Origin: an uncultured Synechococcus sp.
GTDB taxonomy: Bacteria; Cyanobacteriota; Cyanobacteriia; PCC-6307; Cyanobiaceae
DNA: 64,000 bases
Reading direction: 5' to 3'
Assembly: GCA_949373155.1 (NCBI GenBank)
Contig: CASICK010000005.1
Location: 1 to 64,000 of the forward strand
The notes under the pieces were generated by a model. It ran no database searches. It was not told the DNA's origin and saw nothing but the letters and a program-made list of their open reading frames with translations. The position numbers and the translations under genes were made by a program. Of this stretch, positions 45,248 to 54,401 are shown in pieces (positions within the stretch are counted from its first letter, which is position 1; the number at the start of each line of letters is the position of its first letter).

Positions 45248-46210
45248 CTGGCAGACCTCTCGATTCTTCGCCTCCTGGTTGAACTCATTCCAGGCCTACT
45301 TGGTGGATATCTGCTTGGACGGTTCAAACCAAGGTGGGTCAAGCCGCTAGCGACTCCACTCGTGCGCTACGGCGTTCCCATCAGCCTGATGGGTTTGCTG
45401 TTGAAGGGTGGACTGAACAACTCCCTGCTCAGCACGGCAGCGATGGCCGCGGCCGCAATCATGCTCATGCTCATGGTGCTCAGACGTTGGCAGCGAGGGG
45501 GCGATCAGTGGCTCTCGCCCACGCTTCAACTAGGAAGTTGCGTTGGAAACACTGCCTATTTCGGGATTCCAGTAGCGCTGGCATTACTCCCCCCGGAAGC
45601 CCTATCGATCAGCATCGGCTACGACTTCGGAGCAACGCTCTTTGCATGGGGGCTCGGACCGATCTGGCTTGCAGGATCCAGTTCGGAGGCTCATCCGCAC
45701 CGTTGGCGTGTCTTGATCAACCACCTCAGTTCCAGTCCTGCATCACGAGGACTCCTGGGCGCCTTGCTGGTGATGGCAACGCCATGGCAAACCACTATTG
45801 CGACCGCTTTATGGATGCCTTCAAGGGTTGTGATTGTGCTGGCCTTAACCGTTGTGGGCATGCGACTTGCAGGTCTTTCAGACACGAAATCAACAACACT
45901 GCAGACCGATGCAATACGGAGCGCTCACAACAAAATCTTGAATGCTGCTCTGGGCTGCAAACTTTTGCTGTTTCCTGCATTCGTCTTGGGACTCAGCCTG
46001 ATCCTTCCCATCAGCGCTTTCGCGCGTCAGGCCCTTGTCCTGCAAGCTGCAGCTCCCACTGCCATTTCAGTGCTCTTAATGGCTGAAACCGAGCAGGCAG
46101 ATAGCACTGCAGCCGCACAGCTCATTTGGCGAAGCACTCTGATAGCGCTGGTCACGGTTCCAATTTGGGCTGTGCTGCTAAGGACTTTGGGAGAAAGACT
46201 CGGAACGTGA
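45248..46210 (+). CDS. AEC-family (auxin efflux carrier-like) transporter, start unclear
   Basis: The frame encodes about 10 helices in AEC style. A first GTG (45362) would remove the initial helix, but the in-frame sequence upstream (SILRLLVELIPGLLGGYLLG at about 45260-45320) is the expected first AEC helix, and the frame is open back to a TGA at 45242. No ATG, GTG or TTG lies in between; CTG at 45248 or ATT at 45263 could be used. Further motifs: GNTAYFGIPVALALLPPEAL and LQAAAPTAISVLLMAE. Substrate unknown (relatives export organic acids or auxin). It overlaps the convergent alkB end by 59 bases. Confidence 0.75.
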   Translation: MADLSILRLLVELIPGLLGGYLLGRFKPRWVKPLATPLVRYGVPISLMGLLLKGGLNNSLLSTAAMAAAAIMLMLMVLRRWQRGGDQWLSPTLQLGSCVGNTAYFGIPVALALLPPEALSISIGYDFGATLFAWGLGPIWLAGSSSEAHPHRWRVLINHLSSSPASRGLLGALLVMATPWQTTIATALWMPSRVVIVLALTVVGMRLAGLSDTKSTTLQTDAIRSAHNKILNAALGCKLLLFPAFVLGLSLILPISAFARQALVLQAAAPTAISVLLMAETEQADSTAAAQLIWRSTLIALVTVPIWAVLLRTLGERLGT

Positions 46211-46739
46211 GGTTCAACCTTGGCGTACGTACCTTCCTGCGAACCGGAAGGGCGTGCATCCATAACCGTTGGCAATCAGGTTCCATCACCAGCAAATCCC
46301 CATCCGCGAGGGCTAGTTCGGCTCGGCTCCGGCTCTGGCGATGACGAAACTGCAACGCCCTGGTGGCACCAAAAGAAAGGGATGCGATTGGACATCTGGC
46401 ATCAATCTCCGGTTCGTCATCGGCATGCCACCCCATGCGGTCGTCTCCATCCCGATAGAAATTGAACAGGCAACCATTGAATTGGGCAGAACAACTCTCA
46501 TTCACCTGCTTAAGCAATGGCATGAACCAGTCGGGCCAGCCCTGCCCGCGATGAATCACTCCGCTGTAGCGGTATGACACCGCAGCATCTGCGAGAAAGG
46601 CTGACAATCTCGGCACACGGTGAAGCTTGCCGTACACACGCACTTGGGGCTGCTCCCAGGCAATCTGTTCCTGACATCGATCAAACCAGTAAGCCGAAGC
46701 CTGCGGTTCAAGCCAGCCAACGCGATGGTTCCAGCTCAT
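46152..46739 (-). CDS. alkB: AlkB-like 2-oxoglutarate/Fe(II) dioxygenase
   Basis: AlkB oxidatively removes alkyl lesions from DNA. The 195-residue protein shows NGCLFNFYRDGDDRMGWHADDEPE (H-x-D iron ligands), the distal His in LWMHALPV and the 2-oxoglutarate arginine pattern RLNLTFR near the end. Length is typical. The ATG at 46739 was chosen; the longer frame to 46859 adds unconserved residues. It is divergent from the DUF723-like gene and convergent with the AEC carrier. Confidence 0.9.
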   Translation of the reverse strand: MSWNHRVGWLEPQASAYWFDRCQEQIAWEQPQVRVYGKLHRVPRLSAFLADAAVSYRYSGVIHRGQGWPDWFMPLLKQVNESCSAQFNGCLFNFYRDGDDRMGWHADDEPEIDARCPIASLSFGATRALQFRHRQSRSRAELALADGDLLVMEPDCQRLWMHALPVRRKVRTPRLNLTFRVFLPKSLAAQPKLEP

Positions 46740-46824
46740 CGAGCGTGGGTCTTGCCTGAAACAAACCAGTAAAGAGCCATAACAGAGACGAAAACTTCGG
46801 GGCAACACCCCATACATTCTTCCC

Positions 46825-47172
46825 ATGGGTGCTCGTATTACGAAAGAGGAATTTCTCAAACGGGCGCATGAGCGCTTCGGTGATCACTTCGATTACTCGG
46901 AGATTAAGTACCGCAGCTACAAGAGCCCGGTCAAAATTCGCTGCAACCACCATCCAGTCCAACTGATCAACATCACGCCTGAGAAGCATCTCCAAACCAC
47001 AGGAGGCTGTCGGCACTGCCTTAGAGAGAGACGGATTGCCGCCTTGGAGCGGGAACTCAATCGCGATGCTGCTCAGCGGCCGATCGAAACAACGCCCATC
47101 GAAACAACAACGCAAAAAGGGGCGCTGATCTCTTCAGGACTGAAGGCTGACGCGGTGGTAGCAGAACCATAA
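46825..47172 (+). CDS. DUF723-like zinc-ribbon protein
   Basis: 115 residues. The N-terminal half fits DUF723: ITKEEFLKRAHERFGDHFDY and SPVKIRCNHH, then a cysteine/His cluster (GGCRHCLRERRIAALE) for a metal site. The C-terminal end has a short repeat PIETTPIETT. DUF723 domains accompany HNH-type or phage-linked proteins; the function here is unknown. It overlaps the convergent metA by 39 bases. Confidence 0.6.
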   Translation: MGARITKEEFLKRAHERFGDHFDYSEIKYRSYKSPVKIRCNHHPVQLINITPEKHLQTTGGCRHCLRERRIAALERELNRDAAQRPIETTPIETTTQKGALISSGLKADAVVAEP

Positions 47173-48027
47173 CCACTGCTGAAATAGCAAATTGCGATGG
47201 GAACGCCACAGCGTTCTCGGGTGGTCAGAGTCAAAATTTTCAGGCGGCGGAACATCGCCACGGGCAAGATCGCGCTCCATTTCCCCCTGCAACCTCCCAA
47301 CGTTGTATTCGGGATGGCCGAGATGCATGAGCTGGCGCTGATCTGGCGTCTCAAAAATGGTGTAACCCACCTTCTCGCCATGGGCGAGAAGCCTCAGTCG
47401 ACCCTGGCGTTGCGCAGATTCCATCGCCGCATCCGGTAATCCCGCATGACGACTTTGGGGACAGACAAATTGATCATCCTGGGTTCCCATGAGGGGATGA
47501 CCAGGCACAAGACTTCTCATCGGAAACACCCCAAACAATTTCCGATCGAACGTGACCTTATTCACTCCCGCCAGATAAGCCAGAGCAAAACCAGCCCAAC
47601 AGAGGCCGAGAGTGCTGGCACAAGAGTGACGCGCCTCGTTGATCAGCTCAACCAATTCAGGCCAATAGCTGACGTCCTCAAATGCCAAGTGTTCCACTGG
47701 AGCACCGGTGATGATTAATCCATCCAAAGGACGTTGTGACTGAGCCTCCTCCCAGCTCACGTAGTGCTGGTTGAGATGGGCTTGATCCCAGCTTCGGTAC
47801 GCATGAGATTGGAGGCGAATCCAGATCGGTTCAATCTGAAGAACCGAGAGACCAAGAGGGTGCAGCAGGTTGAATTCGTACTGCTTGCCCAAAGGCATGA
47901 TGTTGAGAATGCCAATGCGCAAGGGCCGGATGTCTTGACGCTCGGCTTGCTCGGGTTCAATCCAAGAGATCCGATTGCGTTCAACAGCAGTGATCTTGTG
48001 ATAATTCCTCGGAAGGATCAGTGCCAT
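47134..48027 (-). CDS. metA: Homoserine O-acyltransferase (MetA type)
   Basis: MetA activates homoserine for methionine synthesis by O-acylation. The 297-residue protein has RIGILNIMPLGKQYEFNLL near the N-terminus, TGAPVEHLAFEDVSYWPEL, the catalytic cysteine in GLCWAGFALAYL and the His-Glu pair in LHLGHPEYN-like sequence (HLGHPEYNVG). Family members use succinyl- or acetyl-CoA; which one cannot be seen here. It lies downstream of metY on the same strand, supporting direct sulfhydrylation. Confidence 0.93.
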   Translation of the reverse strand: MALILPRNYHKITAVERNRISWIEPEQAERQDIRPLRIGILNIMPLGKQYEFNLLHPLGLSVLQIEPIWIRLQSHAYRSWDQAHLNQHYVSWEEAQSQRPLDGLIITGAPVEHLAFEDVSYWPELVELINEARHSCASTLGLCWAGFALAYLAGVNKVTFDRKLFGVFPMRSLVPGHPLMGTQDDQFVCPQSRHAGLPDAAMESAQRQGRLRLLAHGEKVGYTIFETPDQRQLMHLGHPEYNVGRLQGEMERDLARGDVPPPENFDSDHPRTLWRSHRNLLFQQWLWFCYHRVSLQS

Positions 48028-48104
48028 CAGCTCAGATCCCTTCCAATGACTGAGTTTTATTCATCATGTGTGCAATGACGAGCGATCTTCTCTATGCAAG
48101 GTGT

Positions 48105-48176
48105 TCACTTTTTACCGTAGCCACGGCTCATGCCTGTGACCCCACAGCGGTCGATCACCTTGGCCTTGGGCTCCAA
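48105..48176 (-). CDS. Possible 23-residue ORF between metY and metA
   Basis: After the metY stop an open frame on the same strand encodes EPKAKVIDRCGVTGMSRGYG and two final lysines, stopping at 48105. A TTG at 48176 is a candidate start; the frame is also open upstream into the last codons of metY. The high GC content and coding-like composition suggest a leader peptide or a remnant, but chance is possible. Confidence 0.25.
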   Translation of the reverse strand: MEPKAKVIDRCGVTGMSRGYGKK

Positions 48177-48199
48177 ATGACCAACCGCCTCTCCCGAAC

Positions 48200-49546
<1,347 letters not shown>

Positions 49547-50251
49547 CTAGCTCGCAACTTCCATTGAGGGGTTCCAATTGTCGTCAGGTGCCGGTTTTTC
49601 AGTCTCCGCAAGCGATGGAAGCGTTTCTCGCATCATGGAGCCAAAACGACTGCGGACTTCCGATCGGAAAGAAGCTGCCGCTTCTGCACTGAGCACTGGA
49701 TAGGGCTGATCACCCTCTTGCTCGCGCAGATGACGCCACTTGCTGTTCTCTTGGGCCTTGAGTTCTTTTAACGCAGACATGAAGTCGTAATTCTTTGTCT
49801 GACCATCTGCAGCAGCAAGAGGGCCAGCCTGTGCTGCTAGTTCTTCCCGGATCGCATCAAACGCTTTCGCTTTGATCGTGTCGGGAAGGCCAAGAACTGG
49901 CTGGTAGTAATCGAGCAAACGTCTTTCCTCCTCGAGCAAGATCGGCCATGCTCCACGAGACCCTTGGGGCAAGGCGTACTCGGCTTCAGCCGCATTCATC
50001 GCCTCCAAGTGAAAACAAATCCAGCGGTAATACGACTTTTCGTTGATCGCCTTTTTCGCGGCAGCCTTGCCCGAAACAATCGCAGGGAGTGCGGCTTCAG
50101 CCTTACGCAGGAACAAACGATCCTCCCGTTCGAGGTTCATTGCTCCCCAACGCTGGCGATAGTCCCAAAGCTCGGCGTATCGAGCCACTTCATCCGTGGA
50201 CCAGCCAAGGGTCTTGAGCTCATCGGCCCGATGCGTCAGTTCCTTAGCCAA
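49547..50251 (-). CDS. Conserved-looking hypothetical protein
   Basis: 234 residues, soluble, helical and charged, with a clear helical block LWDYRQRWGAMNLEREDRLF and LRKAEAALPAIVSGKAAAKK, and a basic/acidic C-terminal half (FRSEVRSRFGSMMRE). No family recognised. It lies 24 bases before metY on the same strand and 64 bases after the transglycosylase, so an operon is likely. It could be a phycobilisome- or photosystem-associated helical protein, but that is a guess. Confidence 0.55.
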   Translation of the reverse strand: MAKELTHRADELKTLGWSTDEVARYAELWDYRQRWGAMNLEREDRLFLRKAEAALPAIVSGKAAAKKAINEKSYYRWICFHLEAMNAAEAEYALPQGSRGAWPILLEEERRLLDYYQPVLGLPDTIKAKAFDAIREELAAQAGPLAAADGQTKNYDFMSALKELKAQENSKWRHLREQEGDQPYPVLSAEAAASFRSEVRSRFGSMMRETLPSLAETEKPAPDDNWNPSMEVAS

Positions 50252-50315
50252 AGAGCTCAGTCTTCATCTGATCGGAATCGTAGAGGCCAAAGGCGATCAC
50301 GCCAGTCTCTAGACC

Positions 50316-51329
50316 TCAACCTGCAGGACGGCTGTGCGGGTTCTGACGTAAATACTGCAAAACGTCGGTGGGCTGTGGCTGGTTGTACCCCTCATGAAGC
50401 CAGAGGTCACCGGCCGAAGAGGCGTAGTGAATTTGCCAGTGATACAAACCGCGATAAGCGAGAGGATCCCGTTTCAGCAGGTCGGCGTAATGAACCACAG
50501 CCTTGCCGTAGTGATCGCTGTTGTTGTAGCCCCAGAGTCCTTTTCGAATGTCCTGAAGGCCACCACGACGAACCAAATAACGCGCAGCCGCATGGATGGC
50601 ATCCCAAGGATCGCGAATGTCACCACCACGGCCAATTCCAGGTTCGGTCCAGGTCGTGGGTAGAAATTGCATCGGCCCTTGAGCATTGGCGACGGAAATG
50701 CCATCAATGCGACCCATTCCCGTTTCGACCAAATTCACAGCAGCCAGCACTTCCCAATCAATCCCTGTGGCGGCTGAAGCACTTCGATAAGCCTTAAGCA
50801 ATTGATCGGGAGCCGCCGGGGTCTGAATACGCCACGCAGGAAGCCTGGATGAAGCCGGACCACGATGCATGGCAAGAAACGAGCGTCGAGCTGCGATGTG
50901 CTGATCAAACACCCAGCGCCAGCGGTCATCAAGCTTCGATCGCACCTGGTCGGTGAGAGCAGAGCGATGCGACAACACCCGATAGATCACCTGCTGATGA
51001 TGAGCAAGAGAGGGAATCGCCTCTGAAGAGACGTCGGGGTTGCGAATTGCAAGCTCAATGTCCGACAACAATTGAGCAAGCTGATCGGGGTTGGCCAGAA
51101 ACAGCGGATAGTGCGCTCCTGATGGAGAGCGGGGAAGATCTGACCTTGTAGGGAGCACTGGAAGCGCGAGATCAGCTGGTTCAACCGGTTCAACAACGTT
51201 CTGTTCAGAAACGTCCTGCTGTTGATTTTGGGTGGACTGGAGTGCTGGTGAGCGCCTACAGCCCAAGGCCAGGGGGATCACCAGCAGCGGAAGACAAATC
51301 AGTAGGCGGCGGACTGAAGTCATCATCAA
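50316..51329 (-). CDS. Lytic murein transglycosylase, lipoprotein
   Basis: 337 residues. A lipobox (IPLALGC) follows a signal helix, then a Gln-rich linker and a C-terminal SLT domain with the catalytic Glu in AAVNLVETGMGRIDGI, NAQGPMQFLPTTW and a conserved AARYLVRRGG-x-Y-style region. It should cleave peptidoglycan strands in the periplasm. It lies 16 bases after the DOMON-like gene, on the same strand. Confidence 0.88.
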   Translation of the reverse strand: MMMTSVRRLLICLPLLVIPLALGCRRSPALQSTQNQQQDVSEQNVVEPVEPADLALPVLPTRSDLPRSPSGAHYPLFLANPDQLAQLLSDIELAIRNPDVSSEAIPSLAHHQQVIYRVLSHRSALTDQVRSKLDDRWRWVFDQHIAARRSFLAMHRGPASSRLPAWRIQTPAAPDQLLKAYRSASAATGIDWEVLAAVNLVETGMGRIDGISVANAQGPMQFLPTTWTEPGIGRGGDIRDPWDAIHAAARYLVRRGGLQDIRKGLWGYNNSDHYGKAVVHYADLLKRDPLAYRGLYHWQIHYASSAGDLWLHEGYNQPQPTDVLQYLRQNPHSRPAG

Positions 51330-51345
51330 AGGCGTGGACGATCCA

Positions 51346-51930
51346 TCAACAGATCAGAAAGCTGCGACGATCGTGAAAGTCTGCAGTGTCTCCTGGATGG
51401 GAGAGAGCCCAGTAACTGAGACGACCATTGATTTCCTCCACAACCATCGTCAAGCCGAGTTCCGGCATGCCCTCAATCGGCCACCAGGGTCTTAAATCCA
51501 AGACCACATCACATCGGCAGTCCCGGCGCGTTTGTCGCACAGAGACGGATGGTGGCAAGGCCTCAACCAACCCAGAGCCACCGTGGCGGTAGCTCTCAAA
51601 GCTGTAAAGGTTCCAATGACCTAGCGGCGATACGTTGAATTCCCAGTACTGCTGGGAGCCAGGCACACCGATAAACGCCTCAAAGCAACTGTGCTTCCAA
51701 AGCTCATGGCGGCGATCACCATGAATCGGAACGGACGCTGGCTCGATTGAAGGCAGCGAAACGGCAAACAAATCTCCATCACGCTGTGCCGGCCGGAGGT
51801 TGTAACTGAGTTCAAGAATGCCTCCCTCACGCCAGACAAACTCAGCACTGAGTAAGAGATCAGGGGATTCTTGGGGGTCATGAGGAAGGAGCGGGCAAAC
51901 CTGCCGGACCATCACCGGATGGCGCGACAT
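51346..51930 (-). CDS. DOMON-like domain protein
   Basis: 194 residues forming a beta-rich DOMON-like fold: LELSYNLRPAQRDGDLFAVSL, the conserved LWKHSCFEAFIGVPGSQQYWE and a final EINGRLSYWALSHP. The W-x-x-x-C-F-E-x-F block is diagnostic of the soluble DOMON-like family; such domains may bind heme or sugar. It abuts the phosphotransferase gene (one base gap) and precedes the transglycosylase, making a three-gene cell-envelope-related operon. Confidence 0.75.
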   Translation of the reverse strand: MSRHPVMVRQVCPLLPHDPQESPDLLLSAEFVWREGGILELSYNLRPAQRDGDLFAVSLPSIEPASVPIHGDRRHELWKHSCFEAFIGVPGSQQYWEFNVSPLGHWNLYSFESYRHGGSGLVEALPPSVSVRQTRRDCRCDVVLDLRPWWPIEGMPELGLTMVVEEINGRLSYWALSHPGDTADFHDRRSFLIC

Positions 51931-51931
51931 T

Positions 51932-53086
51932 TCAGCTCGCTCCTGAAAGTTCGCGGATCATGAGCTGGAGGTCATCCCCTTGGGCTTCGATCGATTGGGT
52001 CAGCGCAAATTGCACCAAGGCTCGATCCAAATTGTGAGAAGGTCGATCTGTTCTGAAGTAACGATCCCCATCCAGGTAGTCGGTTAAAAAGCGCAACCCA
52101 AGCTCAAACGGAATCAGACGAATGCAGTCTGGTAGATAGCGAAAATCCTGGTCAGAAAGAAAGGATCGCCCCATCGTGAGATAGCCCTCAAGAATCGCCC
52201 TACAGAGGTTGAGATCAAACGTCACCAAGTCAACCTGCAAGGTCTCCTCGCCAAGAGGATTGCAACAAGAACGCAGGCAATCACCGATGTCGTAGTGAAC
52301 CAAACCGGGCTTGACCGTATCGAGATCAATCAATCCCACTGCATGACCACTGTGCTCATCGAGCATCACGTTGTTGATTTTGGGGTCTCCATGAATCGGT
52401 CGTCGTTGCAATTCGCCACGAGCGCAGGCGACTTCCAACACATCCACGCAGTCGCGACGGCGTTCCACGAAATCAATCGCACTTTTCAGCCGAGGATCAA
52501 GAGATAACCACTTCTCAATCCACTCGGATTGATCGCGGCAAACAGTGTCGTAATGCTTGAGATAGCTCGGAGTGATGTGAAAGCCTTCAAGGGTGTCTGC
52601 TAAGTCGCACGTCGGTAAATCACTGATGAGGTGATGGAACATCCCCAATCCATACCCCACCTCTCGCGCATGCTCACCATCACGGATCACATCACTCGTG
52701 GTAGCCGCTCCGATGTAGGAGATCGAGCGCCAAAACTCTCCGTTGTGCTCGACCCAATGGCTTTCGCTATCGCGCGTTGGCAGAACCGTTGGAATCTCCC
52801 AACGCCGTCCAGCCAATTCAGGAGGATCCGCAGCCAAACGTTGTTGTACATGCGTGCCTAGTGCAAGCAAATTGCGCATGACCAGCTCGGGCTTTTCGAA
52901 CACGCTTGTGTTCAGACGCTGCATCACAAAGGCCGGACAGCTGGCATCCTCCGCCAAGGACACCAAAAACGTGTCATTCACGTTTCCAGATCCCAACGTG
53001 TCAATCGAGGTGATTTGCTCGGGCGGATGAAACAGTCCTGCGATCGCGTCAAGCGATGGATAAAGCCTGGTATTGGCATCGGCCAT
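51932..53086 (-). CDS. Aminoglycoside-phosphotransferase-fold kinase
   Basis: About 384 residues with a choline/APH kinase fold: SGNVNDTFLVSL (glycine-rich loop), MQRLNTSVFEKPELVM, the catalytic loop RPIHGDPKINNVML (HGD-x-x-x-x-N) and the metal DxD in VGLIDLDTVKPG. Relatives such as NahK phosphorylate N-acetylhexosamines; the exact substrate is unknown. The ATG at 53086 was taken; one four codons earlier (53098) is possible. It precedes the DOMON-like gene on the same transcript and diverges from the SbcD-like gene. Confidence 0.8.
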   Translation of the reverse strand: MADANTRLYPSLDAIAGLFHPPEQITSIDTLGSGNVNDTFLVSLAEDASCPAFVMQRLNTSVFEKPELVMRNLLALGTHVQQRLAADPPELAGRRWEIPTVLPTRDSESHWVEHNGEFWRSISYIGAATTSDVIRDGEHAREVGYGLGMFHHLISDLPTCDLADTLEGFHITPSYLKHYDTVCRDQSEWIEKWLSLDPRLKSAIDFVERRRDCVDVLEVACARGELQRRPIHGDPKINNVMLDEHSGHAVGLIDLDTVKPGLVHYDIGDCLRSCCNPLGEETLQVDLVTFDLNLCRAILEGYLTMGRSFLSDQDFRYLPDCIRLIPFELGLRFLTDYLDGDRYFRTDRPSHNLDRALVQFALTQSIEAQGDDLQLMIRELSGAS

Positions 53087-53207
53087 GACGAATCGCATGA
53101 GACTCAGAACGAAACAATGCCGTGTACCAGCTGATCCGCCAGCGCTGAGTGTGCGGAAAAAGAGCCGGGAAGCGGCAGCATGGGGTCAGAACACCCGCAC
53201 AGCAACG

Positions 53208-54401
53208 GTGCCACGTTTTCTTCACACTGCTGACTGGCAAATCGGCAAGCCATATCACTGGATTGAGGATCCTCAAAAGCGAGCCCGTCTTCAGCAAGAA
53301 CGGGTCAATGCCGTTTCGCGGATCGCTGCAACAGCAAGCGAGCAAAACGTGGATGCCGTGATGGTGGCCGGTGATCTATTCGACTCGAGCACTGTGGCTC
53401 CAGCGGTGGTGATGGAGGTGATGGAAGCAATTGCTTCGATCACCTGCCCTGTGCTGGTGATTCCTGGAAACCATGACCATGGAGGAGCCGGTGGCATCTG
53501 GCAGCGCCGAGATGTGCAACGTCAGATGCAAGAGCGTTGCCCCAATTTGCAGCTCTTGCTTCAACCAGAGCCTCAGGTCATTGCAGAAATGGTGCTGCTC
53601 CCTTGCCCGTTACTGCGCCAAAGAGACAGTCGTAGCCCCGCGGATTGGCTGGAATCCCTGAACTGGAGTTCCTTGCCCAAAGATCAGCCCAGGGTCGTAC
53701 TCGCCCATGGCTCCGTACAAGGTTTTGGTGCAGAAGAACATGTCAACCAATTACATCACCATCGATGGCCTGAAGAGGAAGTGGACTACATCGCTCTGGG
53801 TGATTGGCATGCTCTGACCCAACTAACCCCGCGCGCTTGGTACTGCGGTACTCCTGAGCCCGATCGTTTTCCCACAAGTGATCATGACCAACGCTCACAA
53901 GCACTTCTGGTTGACCTGAAACGGCTACAGACTCCAGAAGTCACTGTGATTGCAACAGGTGCCATGGCGTGGCACAGGATCGAAGCCAAGGTAAGCAGTG
54001 GGACGGATCTTCAGCGCCTCAAAAAGACGATTGAATCCTGCGTGAAGCGCAAGGTGGGCAAAGATCTTTTGAGAATTGAGCTAAGCGGCCAACTGTCTTT
54101 TCAAGGGCACCAACAGCTGCAACAGCACTTGCAAGATTTAGATCAACAACTTCTCCACCTCAGAATCCGCGGGATGCCCCATCGGAGACCAGAACCTGGA
54201 GAATTTCAAACCTTTCTGCAACGCGACGATGCCCCCTTGATCAAGGGCATCAGCAAAGATCTTGCGACTGAGCTGGATGACAACACCACCCCAGGCCCTG
54301 AACACAACGACATCGATCGAGCCATGCTCGAACAAGCGATGCTCGAACTGCACAGGATTGTGCTGGAAGAAGCCGAGGAACAGGAGGCTGCATGCGGCTG
54401 A
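53208..54401 (+). CDS. SbcD/Mre11-type nuclease
   Basis: About 397 residues beginning at a GTG. The metallophosphoesterase motifs are in order: LHTADWQIGKP, DAVMVAGDLFDSS, IPGNHDHGGAG, VLAHGSVQG and YIALGDWHAL, giving the Mn-binding Asp/His set. A C-terminal region after 300 is alpha-helical and ends in an acidic segment (EEAEEQEAACG). A longer frame upstream (53073) lacks conservation. Its stop overlaps the SbcC-like start by 10 bases, so the pair forms an operon for DNA end processing. Confidence 0.88.
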   Translation: MPRFLHTADWQIGKPYHWIEDPQKRARLQQERVNAVSRIAATASEQNVDAVMVAGDLFDSSTVAPAVVMEVMEAIASITCPVLVIPGNHDHGGAGGIWQRRDVQRQMQERCPNLQLLLQPEPQVIAEMVLLPCPLLRQRDSRSPADWLESLNWSSLPKDQPRVVLAHGSVQGFGAEEHVNQLHHHRWPEEEVDYIALGDWHALTQLTPRAWYCGTPEPDRFPTSDHDQRSQALLVDLKRLQTPEVTVIATGAMAWHRIEAKVSSGTDLQRLKKTIESCVKRKVGKDLLRIELSGQLSFQGHQQLQQHLQDLDQQLLHLRIRGMPHRRPEPGEFQTFLQRDDAPLIKGISKDLATELDDNTTPGPEHNDIDRAMLEQAMLELHRIVLEEAEEQEAACG

